From the NCBI GenBank assembly GCA_030036915.1, contig JASHSC010000377.1:1-13656 (forward strand): 13,656 nt of DNA, in the 5' to 3' direction. Each line of letters starts with the position of its first letter. Position 1 is the first letter of the stretch. This stretch comes from Terriglobia bacterium. GTDB lineage: Bacteria; Acidobacteriota; Terriglobia; UBA7540. Under the pieces are notes generated by a model, which was given only the letters and a program-made list of their open reading frames with translations, made no database searches and was not told the origin of the DNA. This document shows, piece after piece, positions 1 through 6,282 of this stretch. Made by a program: the position numbers and the translations under genes.

Positions 1-3000
1 TCTGGACTCGAGCGAACCGCTGGTGATGGGGGAGACCCCGGTGGCATTGGGCCGCTGCCCGGCGTACCCAAAGGCGGAGTTGAGGTTTGGCGATTGCGCG
101 ATGGCGATGGGGAAGCCGCTTCGGTTGGCATTCACTCCGTTGAGCTGCCAACCGCCGATCAAGTAATCCAGCACCGCGTTATTGTTCACAAAGCGCCTGC
201 CTTTGCCGACCGGAAGCTGGTAAGTGAACATGTTGCTGAGCACAATGGGTGGCTGCCAGTTGGACAGGGCGTATTCCGCTCCCACATTAAAGGGATTCTG
301 CACCCCAGTGGGTCCGGACATTTCCACGTTGCCCACGCTCGCAAGGTCGTAGCTCCGCGCCCAGGTGAGAGTAGAAGCAAAGGTGATGCCCTGGGTGAGG
401 CGCTTCTGGGCCTTCACGACCAGGGAATCGTAGTGTGAGTGATTCAGGTCAACGTCGGAGAATGTGACTTGGCCAAAGGTGGGGAATGGAAGCAGCAGTT
501 GGTATGCCGGTATCGTCGCAGTGCCGATAACGCCCACACCGCCGTTGTTGTAGAAGGGGTTTGCAACCTGCGCGTTAAGAGCGGCAGCACCCATGGAGAA
601 GTAGGCCGGATTGAGCGCGTTGATATTCAGCCCCAAATCCGCATCAGTACCGGTAAGGTGCGTCCCGCGAGTGCCCAGATAGCCGACGGAGAATGCGACG
701 CCAGCCGGCAGTTCACGCTGGAGTTCGACCGAGTACTGCTGGATTTTGGGCGAACGGGAGGTGGGATTCCAAACCGAGACCGATTGGCCAATTCCCGTCA
801 GCGCTCCCTGCGATAATCCGAGCGGCTGGATGAGCCCGTTGGGGAAGGGATTGCTGAGGGAATTCGCGGGCGTGGCATTGTTGTTCAATGATGCGATGTA
901 GGGGGTTTCCGACGCATAGCCGGCCGGCGCAAGAGGTGAACCGGGCGTCGACTGGGGAGCCCACATTACGCCGAACCCGCCGCGAATAACTGTCTTGTGG
1001 TCGATCTGATAGGCTGCACCGAACCGCGGAGCGAATTTGTTCATTTGGGGATCACCCACAAAGGTGGGGGCTGTCCCCTGGCCGGCAAACACCAGCACGC
1101 CGCGCGGCGCGGGATTGAGCGTGGGAACATTTGACGCTAGGGGATTGATTTCGTTCTGATTGAAGTTCACATATAGACGATTCTGAATTTCCTGAATGCC
1201 GAGTTCGCGATCCCAGCGGAGTCCCACATTGATGGTCAGTTTGTTGCTAACGCGCCAGTCGTCTTGGCCGTAGATGGCATAGTAGTGGGTGTAGTCCGTC
1301 AATTTGTCATAGATGCCATTCGTTCCGGATGCCGGATAACCGAGCAACAGGTCCGCGAAGTCAACCCCTGAACCTGCGGCCGGAGAGGTGGGACTGGACT
1401 GCGTGAACACTCCATTAAAAGTGAAACTGCCCGACTCATCGCCATAGCCGTATCCCACCACCAACATTCGCCGATAATCAAATCCAGCCTTGAGGCTGTG
1501 ACGGCCTTGGGTGTGGGAGATGGTCGCGGCAACGACGTTGTTGACGTAATTTTCCAGCGACCCATTGCTGTTTGAGAGCGAATCGCCACCAATCAGGCTG
1601 TTCACCGTGATGAGAGGGAACTTATGCCCCATCATCTGGCTGGTGTAACTCGTGGGGAAGCCGAGCGAACTGGGGTTAAACCCGGCGATCTCGCTGGTGG
1701 TATAGAACCAATTGGGGAAGCGATTGAAGCCATAGCGGACAGCCACTACCGTGGTGGGGTTGATGGTGAAGAGGTTGTTGATGGCCGTGCAATTGGAGGT
1801 GCGGTTCAGCCGCCACTGCTCGGGTGAAGCTACGGTGCCCCAGTAGTTATCTCCCGGCGCCGTGGTTCGCTGCCGCATCTCGCTGAAGCTGGCGCGCCAC
1901 CACGGAAATAACTGCTCATCCAACTTTGCGATTCCCTGCCGGGCAAATGACACCGCCGAACCAGCGCTAGTGTAATCCGATTGGCCGTAATAAGCGGGGG
2001 TTGCATTGGGCACCGGATAGTCGCTCGCGATATTCTTCCCCACGGCGTTCATGACAGTCGAGGGGATAACCATGGAGCCGTACTCCGTTGCAAATGACGT
2101 CCGAGTGTAGGTGTTCCCGGTCTGCACGGTGGTTGTAGGATCGTAAATTGCGGCCGGAACCAGTCCACTCGAGGTCTTTATCATGGTTTGGGTAAAGTTG
2201 CCCTGGTGCTCGGCAGCAGTGGGCAGATAATACGTGGTCGAATACGCGGTCGAATCGTCGTAGCCTTCACCGGAAATGAAAAAGAAGGTTCTGTTCCTTC
2301 CGTTGTAAAGGTGGGGAATGTAAACCGGGCCACCCGCGCTGAAGGCCAGGGTGTCGTCCGGAATCGGGCTCAGCGGAATGGCGCCGCCGGGATGGGCGTT
2401 ATTGAAGAACTGGTTGGCGTCCCAGCCAGTCCGGCGAATATGCCCATACGCGGTGCCGTGGAACTGGTTCGTACCGGATTTCAACGTGGTGTTGTAAACG
2501 CCGCCACCCTCCAGTCCCATCTCCGCGTCGTATGTAGTGACCTGGAGCTTCATCTCTTCCACGGCCTCCAGAGAAGGGATCATATCCACTTCTCCGAACC
2601 AGGAGGTAATGTTGACCCCGTCCACCACGTAGGCGTTCTGCCAAAGCATTCCGCCCGCAACGCTGGTCAGCGCGACGGCGCTTTGCGTCTGCATTCCGGA
2701 ACTCGTGGCGTGGCCTGCCGCAACCACGTTTTCCGTTACTTTGGCGAAGGTATACACATTGCGTCCAAAGTCGGGAAGTTCGGAAATTTGCTGAGTGTTG
2801 AGAACCTAGCCCATCGAGCCGTTGCCGGTTTCAATCAAGGGAACCTGTGAGGTGACTTGAACGGTTTGGGAAACCTGGCCGAGTTCCAATTTGAGGTCGA
2901 GATTCACTTGTCCTTGCGTGGTGACGATGACGTGTTCACGTTCCAGTTTCTTGAACCCTTGCATCTCAATCACCACCCTGTACGTGGCGGGAACCACCTC

Positions 3001-3279
3001 GCTGAAGACATATTCCCCGTCTGAACCGGATGTGGTGGTTCGGGTAAGATTCGTGGCTTCGTCGATGAGCGAAACGTTGGCATTAGGTACTATAGCTCCA
3101 GCAGGGTCGCGGATGATCCCACGAATTCCTCCATAGTACGATTGGCCAAATAGCAGAGCCTGCGTAAGGCTCGCCGTGAACAGCGCCATGACCGCCAGCG
3201 ACACTCGCACAAATCGAGTTCGCGACTGCGGCCGGATGAAGGTGCAAAACACTCCTGTACGTGGAATGAACAGCCTCAT
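1..3279 (-). pseudogene. Oar-type TonB-dependent receptor, interrupted by one in-frame TAG; C-terminus beyond left edge
   Basis: Read from an ATG at 3277-3279, one frame stays open to base 1 (1093 codons) except for a single TAG at 2806-2808 (codon 158). I checked every codon to the left edge and found no other stop or frameshift. The order is a basic N-terminus and hydrophobic signal segment (about 24-45), a carboxypeptidase-regulatory-like beta-sandwich (about 50-138), a plug-like region from about 159 (SELPDFGRN, then YVVDGVN near 220, YDAEMG, then GTNQFHGTAYG), and a long barrel rich in aromatic and beta-type segments (for example DDWRVSNKLTINVGLRWDRE). This is the Oar-like outer-membrane receptor family, thought to import large or sugar-derived substrates with TonB. 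Family members run about 1000-1200 residues, so perhaps 100 residues are missing off the edge. CAG to TAG is the simplest origin of the stop, because a GQV-type motif is common there. It could be a fresh pseudogene, a sequencing error or a suppressed amber. The substrate is unknown. Confidence 0.85.
2806..3279 (-). CDS. N-terminal fragment of the Oar-type receptor (signal peptide plus carboxypeptidase-regulatory-like domain)
   Basis: These 157 codons are what is translated if the TAG at 2806-2808 is not read through. The product keeps the signal segment (VSLAVMALFTASLTQALLFG) and one complete carboxypeptidase-regulatory-like domain: GGIRGIIRDPAGAIVPNANV, then DGEYVFSEVVPATYRVVIEMQGF, then LKLELGQVSQTVQV. 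It ends just before the plug, so alone it would be a secreted periplasmic beta-sandwich domain with no pore. The start is well fixed by AAGGAGG six bases upstream. Whether this fragment is stable or useful is unknown; I regard it as the front of the interrupted receptor. Confidence 0.75.
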   Translation of the reverse strand: MRLFIPRTGVFCTFIRPQSRTRFVRVSLAVMALFTASLTQALLFGQSYYGGIRGIIRDPAGAIVPNANVSLIDEATNLTRTTTSGSDGEYVFSEVVPATYRVVIEMQGFKKLEREHVIVTTQGQVNLDLKLELGQVSQTVQVTSQVPLIETGNGSMG

Positions 3280-3285
3280 AAGGTT

Positions 3286-3292
3286 CCTCCTT
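3286..3292 (-). promoter_or_regulatory. Shine-Dalgarno of the interrupted receptor
   Basis: AAGGAGG on the minus strand, 6 bases before the ATG at 3279. It is a near-perfect match to the 16S anti-SD and decides the start in favour of the longer N-terminus. The translation signal has not decayed, which fits a recent nonsense change. Confidence 0.85.
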
Positions 3293-3364
3293 AGTTATTC
3301 AGACCCGACGCAATGAGTGAGACGGAGCAGCGCACCCGAGACTCCTGGGCGCCGCTGGTTGGCG

Positions 3365-3378
3365 CTCTCAATTGAGAG
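3365..3378. promoter_or_regulatory. Perfect 14-bp palindrome, possible operator
   Basis: CTCTCAATTGAGAG is its own reverse complement. It lies 86 bases upstream of the receptor start, in the gap shared with the divergent LysR gene. A second inverted repeat, GCGCC (3349-3353) with GGCGC (3361-3365), touches it, so the receptor leader could also fold. A perfect even palindrome suggests a dimeric repressor or activator site, but no known consensus is matched. Confidence 0.35.
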
Positions 3379-3615
3379 TCCAGCCGATTTGCACTACATC
3401 AGCAGTCAGAGGTCAGCCCAAAGTTCAAGAATTTGGGGACCCAACTACGGAGTTCCTATAAGCATCAACCGCGCTTTCGTTGACTACCAGGGTTAGGGCC
3501 GTTGCTGCAGATTCAGTGGGACGATAAAGCCGAATGATCTAAGATCCAGCCAGATTAACTCTATTCCAAGTCCTAGAATGATTACAAATATGCCTTACTT
3601 ACCAGAATCCGTCAA

Positions 3616-3665
3616 CACACCCAGTGTGCTATCAGCTACTTTGTTTAAATTGTCGGCGATAAAAT
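3616..3665 (+). promoter_or_regulatory. Candidate LysR promoter with an inverted-repeat box
   Basis: TAAAAT at 3660-3665 matches the -10 consensus at five of six positions and would start RNA near 3672, about 25 bases before the ATG. No good -35 exists. The dyad CACAC-CCA-GTGTG (3616-3628) is centred about 50 bases upstream of that start, where LysR-type proteins often bind their own promoters. Autoregulation is an inference from position only. Confidence 0.35.
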
Positions 3666-3695
3666 GATCGGTGCCGGGGTTCAAGGGATCAAGTC

Positions 3696-4658
3696 ATGCG
3701 CAAAACGACGAATCTTGATGACATCCGCATATTCGTTGCAGTTGCAGAAGCGGGAACGTTCAGCGCGACGGCCGCCAATCTCCAGCTCCCGGTTTCGACG
3801 ATCAGCAGGTCGCTAACCCGCCTCGAAAAGCATCTGGATTTATTGCTGGTTCGCCGGAGTCCGCGAGGGCTTGCGTTGACTGACGCCGGTAAGGAATATC
3901 TCCAAGCTTGCAAAAGAGCGCTGCGGCACTTGCGCGAGGGGCGCGAACTGCTCGATAAACATCGTGCCAGCCCTTCCGGTCTCCTGCGCATCGCTTGCCC
4001 CATCACGATGGCCCGCGACTTGATCGCGCCCTTGTTGAGCAAATTCATGAAGGCCTTCCCTGACCTGAGAGTCGAGCTGGAAACGTATTCATCCCGCTTC
4101 GACCAGGAACCTAGGGAAGATATCGATGTTTTCTTCAAGGTTCGCGCTCCCAAAGATTCGGCGCGCCGCGTGCGCTCCTACCCGGGTATCGTCCGCGGTC
4201 TATTCGCAAGCCGTAAATACATACAAAATGCCGGGACGCCTGCTGAACCAGCAGACCTTACTTCGCATTGTTGTATTGGTTCCGGCAGATGGACGCTCTC
4301 CAAGGCAGGAACGAAAGTTACGCCCGATATCGCGCCCCGAGTTGTGACGCACGACCCCCTTGTGCATCGTCAACTCGTACTGGATGACGCCGGGATTGCA
4401 ATTTTGCCCCTGTATATTGCTCTCGATCCCTTAATTGCTAAGCGGCTTGTGCCCATCCTGCCTGGATGGAAGCCAAAGCCGGTCGTGCCTTGCGCTCTGT
4501 ACTCCGACAGCTCTCGCTTGACGCCTAAGGTTAAGGTCTTTTTGGGTTTCATCCAAAAATACATCGGAACCAACCTGGATCCGCGCCTACGAGGTGCGAA
4601 GGCGAGAGATTGTTTTACCGATCCTACGCTAAGCGGTTTCGCTATCGCACGCGAGTAA
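3696..4658 (+). CDS. LysR-family transcriptional regulator
   Basis: A 320-residue protein, normal length for LysR regulators. The N-terminal winged helix-turn-helix spans about residues 7-65. It has the usual LysR signature: FVAVAEAGTFSATAANLQLP, a recognition helix around VSTISRSLTRLE (33-44) and the wing RRSPRGLALTDAGKEYL. A linker helix follows, then a periplasmic-binding-protein-like effector domain from about 93 (GLLRIACPITMARDLIAPLL) to about 295. The pattern is closest to the large DmlR/AaeR-like group, but the effector cannot be told from sequence. AAGGGA seven bases before the ATG supports the start. The next gene on the same strand, 152 bases downstream, is a cysteine hydrolase and a plausible target. 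The last 30 residues, after the conserved C-terminal region, look like a variable tail. Confidence 0.92.
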   Translation: MRKTTNLDDIRIFVAVAEAGTFSATAANLQLPVSTISRSLTRLEKHLDLLLVRRSPRGLALTDAGKEYLQACKRALRHLREGRELLDKHRASPSGLLRIACPITMARDLIAPLLSKFMKAFPDLRVELETYSSRFDQEPREDIDVFFKVRAPKDSARRVRSYPGIVRGLFASRKYIQNAGTPAEPADLTSHCCIGSGRWTLSKAGTKVTPDIAPRVVTHDPLVHRQLVLDDAGIAILPLYIALDPLIAKRLVPILPGWKPKPVVPCALYSDSSRLTPKVKVFLGFIQKYIGTNLDPRLRGAKARDCFTDPTLSGFAIARE

Positions 4659-4746
4659 GGTCCTCCGAAAACCTCTCGCAATCGTTTTGCATTCCTGCAA
4701 TCCTGCTTTGCTTCAGTAAGGATACCCTCGGGCCACCTAAGACATC

Positions 4747-4752
4747 TATCAT
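4747..4752 (+). promoter_or_regulatory. Possible -10 element of the hydrolase promoter
   Basis: TATCAT matches the -10 consensus at five of six positions and lies 58 bases before the hydrolase ATG. The matching -35 position is poor, as expected for an activator-dependent promoter. A TCCTGC direct repeat near 4693-4706 lies further upstream. LysR control is inferred from gene adjacency only. Confidence 0.25.
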
Positions 4753-4810
4753 CCTGTGAGTTTCATAAGAGGCGCCGCAGGAAAGGCGCACATGACAGAG
4801 GAGGATTTTT

Positions 4811-5440
4811 ATGATGGATGGTACCACTCAACACACCGAACGCCTGACGCGCAACAACGCCTTACTGCTCCTGGTGGATCACCAGGTCGGTTTGTATACC
4901 GGCGTTCGCGACATCGATACGCTTCAACTTAAGCACAACATCGTTGGCCTGACACGAGCGATGCTCGCGCTCAAACTGCCCATCGTCGTGACCACGACCA
5001 CGGAGAAATTGTGGGGACCCCTTATCCCCGAGCTCGCCGAGGTTCTGCGCGGCGTGCCGGTCATCGAACGCACCACTGTTAACGCGTGGGACGAAAGGCG
5101 CGTCGTTGGTGCCGTGAAGGCGACGGGGCGCAAGAAGCTCATCGTGACGGGCATTTCCACCGACGTTTGTCTCGCCTTTCCAGCTATGGCGGCGCTTGCC
5201 GACGGGTTCCAGAGTTATGCCGTCATCGATGCGTCCGGCGGCTTTAGCCAGACTCAGGTTGAGATGGGAATCTTGCGGATGCAGCAAGCCGGTGTGATTC
5301 CAGTGGGCTATTCCAACGCCGCTATTGAAATTCTGGCCGACAATGCCGCGCCGGAGGCCGAGGCAGTCTATGCAGCGCTCGGCATGCCGTTCAGCTCGTT
5401 GGTCTTCGGCCTTAGGCAGTATTATTCGCAGGCCAAATGA
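4811..5440 (+). CDS. Isochorismatase-family cysteine hydrolase, YcaC-like
   Basis: A 209-residue soluble alpha/beta hydrolase of the isochorismatase-like superfamily, which hydrolyses amide or related C-N bonds through a catalytic cysteine. Length and motif order match E. coli YcaC (about 208 residues). LLLLVDHQVGLYTGVRD carries the catalytic Asp23; TVNAWDE follows the basic position (Arg87, where the family has Lys or Arg); VKATGRKKLIVTGISTDVC carries nucleophile Cys120. The cis-peptide segment before Cys120 is GISTDVC rather than the GVVTEVC-type of YcaC. AGGAGG at 4799-4804 serves either of two adjacent ATG codons (4811 with 6-base spacing, 4814 with 9). The LysR gene upstream on the same strand is the likely regulator. 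The physiological substrate of YcaC relatives is unsettled, so I give no reaction. It has no signal peptide, so it is probably cytoplasmic. Confidence 0.9.
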   Translation: MMDGTTQHTERLTRNNALLLLVDHQVGLYTGVRDIDTLQLKHNIVGLTRAMLALKLPIVVTTTTEKLWGPLIPELAEVLRGVPVIERTTVNAWDERRVVGAVKATGRKKLIVTGISTDVCLAFPAMAALADGFQSYAVIDASGGFSQTQVEMGILRMQQAGVIPVGYSNAAIEILADNAAPEAEAVYAALGMPFSSLVFGLRQYYSQAK

Positions 5441-5520
5441 CTATCAGGCTAAAGTGAGGGGCAGGAAGGTCTGCGGCAAGTGCTCTTCTTTCGGTTGCAG
5501 CTCGGCCGCGAGTCGAGAAC

Positions 5521-5549
5521 AAAAAAGGCCCGCTTGGGGGAGCGGGCCT
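5521..5549 (-). terminator. Rho-independent terminator of the small basic-peptide unit
   Basis: A perfect 9-bp stem, AGGCCCGCT (5526-5534) with AGCGGGCCT (5541-5549), has a 6-base loop. On the minus strand it is followed at once by six T (5526-5521). There is no T tract on the plus side, so it works for leftward transcripts only and does not end the hydrolase mRNA. The only leftward unit upstream is the 11-codon frame at 5583-5618. Confidence 0.85.
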
Positions 5550-5582
5550 GGGGAAAGGAGGAAAGTCAAAATTCTTGAGAGC

Positions 5583-5618
5583 TTATCTCTTCTTTTTCTT
5601 GGCCTTCTTCGCTGCCAT
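5583..5618 (-). CDS. 11-residue lysine-rich micro-peptide (MAAKKAKKKKR)
   Basis: ATG to TAA encodes 11 residues, six of them lysine and one arginine. I accept it as a gene because of its signals: AAGGAGG at 5625-5631 with ideal 6-base spacing, a TTGACA-type promoter about 80-105 bases upstream, and a strong terminator stem starting 33 bases after the stop. The predicted transcript is about 175 bases. The peptide resembles the basic tails of histone-H1-like or nucleic-acid-binding proteins, so binding to DNA, RNA or membranes is possible, but no function can be assigned. It might instead be the coding decoy of a small regulatory RNA, or a leader peptide that senses lysine supply; no gene follows the terminator on this strand. 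It is divergent from the 44-residue membrane protein at 6032. Confidence 0.6.
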   Translation of the reverse strand: MAAKKAKKKKR

Positions 5619-5695
5619 TGATCCCCTCCTTTGCTGAAGTTGTCGGAGTCTGCGTGTGAAGCCACTATTTGTGGTCGCGCACTGCATTACCACCA

Positions 5696-5724
5696 TATGT
5701 AGTAGGCTTACAAATTTTTGTCAA
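5696..5724 (-). promoter_or_regulatory. Sigma-70-type promoter of the micro-peptide unit
   Basis: On the minus strand there is a perfect -35, TTGACA (5724-5719), a 17-base spacer, and a weaker -10, TACATA (5701-5696). The region is A/T-rich compared with its surroundings. RNA would start near 5689, giving a leader of about 70 bases before the ATG at 5618. That leader contains a small CCAC-AAATA-GTGG hairpin. Confidence 0.6.
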
Positions 5725-5739
5725 GAAAAATTATTCAAT

Positions 5740-5749
5740 GGTGCGCACC
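5740..5749. promoter_or_regulatory. 10-bp perfect palindrome upstream of the micro-peptide promoter
   Basis: GGTGCGCACC is its own reverse complement and lies 15 bases behind the -35 box, a usual place for an activator site. It is short enough to be chance. Confidence 0.2.
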
Positions 5750-5821
5750 TTTGGCGATGATTTACGCTCAAGCCCCTGGACGGCCGAGGAGCCTTGGCGG
5801 GCGGAATGATTCTTAGGCCGC

Positions 5822-5849
5822 TTGACTTTCCCAAACTTTGGACTAGAGT
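5822..5849 (+). promoter_or_regulatory. Candidate promoter for the 44-residue membrane protein
   Basis: TTGACT (5822-5827), a 16-base spacer and TAGAGT (5844-5849) form a fair sigma-70-like pair on the plus strand. Transcription would start near 5856, leaving an unusually long leader of about 175 bases before the ATG at 6032. No convincing closer promoter was seen. Confidence 0.4.
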
Positions 5850-6031
5850 GGAACCAGGTACGGAAGCAGTTTCGCCGCTCGATTGACCGGAAGGAATGGG
5901 GGCATTCCAACCTGCACCGTGGGCCTTGCCAACCTCCCACCTTCTCCAAACGGCCCGTCCTGCGGCCTGGTTCAACACCCCGATCATCAGCCTCCATGCC
6001 CGAGGTAGTGGGCGCGATAAAGGAGGTCGCC

Positions 6032-6166
6032 ATGTTCGAAATGCTTAACGAGCATACTGCCGAACCCGCAGACCGCAAGGTATTTCTGTACAAGGTCGGC
6101 ATGTTTATTGTGGCCCTTGCTGCTGTAGGGGGCATTCTGTTTTTTTGCGTGCAATCCCTGAAGTAG
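6032..6166 (+). CDS. Small single-pass membrane protein, 44 residues
   Basis: I chose the ATG at 6032 because AAGGAGG ends five bases before it. Longer frames reaching back to 5822 lack a ribosome binding site and have unlikely composition. The product starts with a soluble acidic stretch (MFEMLNEHTAEPADRK), followed by a hydrophobic segment (about 22-40, VGMFIVALAAVGGILFFCV) and a short QSLK end. It probably spans the inner membrane once. The cysteine at 39 lies near the end of the helix and is not a lipobox. It stands alone: its neighbours are a divergent micro-peptide unit and a convergent receptor. No family is recognised; small proteins of this type often modulate larger membrane complexes, but that is not shown here. 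Confidence 0.7.
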   Translation: MFEMLNEHTAEPADRKVFLYKVGMFIVALAAVGGILFFCVQSLK

Positions 6167-6282
6167 CAAAGAGCTGAGAAATCGGTCGGGAAGTCAAATC
6201 CGGACTGACCCTTTAAGAGCACGGCAATTCCGTTCTCCACACTTCCCCCTGCGCCCTGCTAAGGCGGACTCTTGTTTGCTGA

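Larger units (their letters stand above)
3280..3695. other. Divergent intergenic region between receptor and LysR gene
   Basis: This stretch of about 415 bases has no credible coding frame. It holds the receptor Shine-Dalgarno, the 14-bp palindrome at 3365-3378, a short TTGGG-GA-CCCAA hairpin near 3433-3444, a CACAC-CCA-GTGTG inverted repeat at 3616-3628 and an A/T-richer zone (3640-3665) before the LysR gene. I found no convincing -35/-10 pair for the receptor. Confidence 0.6.

Noticed and set aside
94..816. Plus-strand frames of 114 and 125 codons, and similar ones at 2188-2850
   Set aside because: They lie antisense to the receptor frame, which translates into continuous barrel and plug sequence. 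They have no ribosome binding sites.
5526..5549. The same hairpin as terminator for the cysteine hydrolase
   Set aside because: On the plus strand the stem is followed by GGGGAAAGG, not T residues, and lies more than 80 bases after the stop.
5822..6031. Longer N-terminal version of the small membrane protein (114 codons from 5822)
   Set aside because: Its start overlaps the candidate -35 box and has no ribosome binding site. The extra residues are Arg/Ser/Pro-rich without family character, while the internal ATG at 6032 has AAGGAGG.
6184..6210. Possible terminator after the 44-residue membrane protein (GGTC...AGTC / GACT-GACC)
   Set aside because: Only two 4-bp stems with a bulge and no following T tract; too weak to call.
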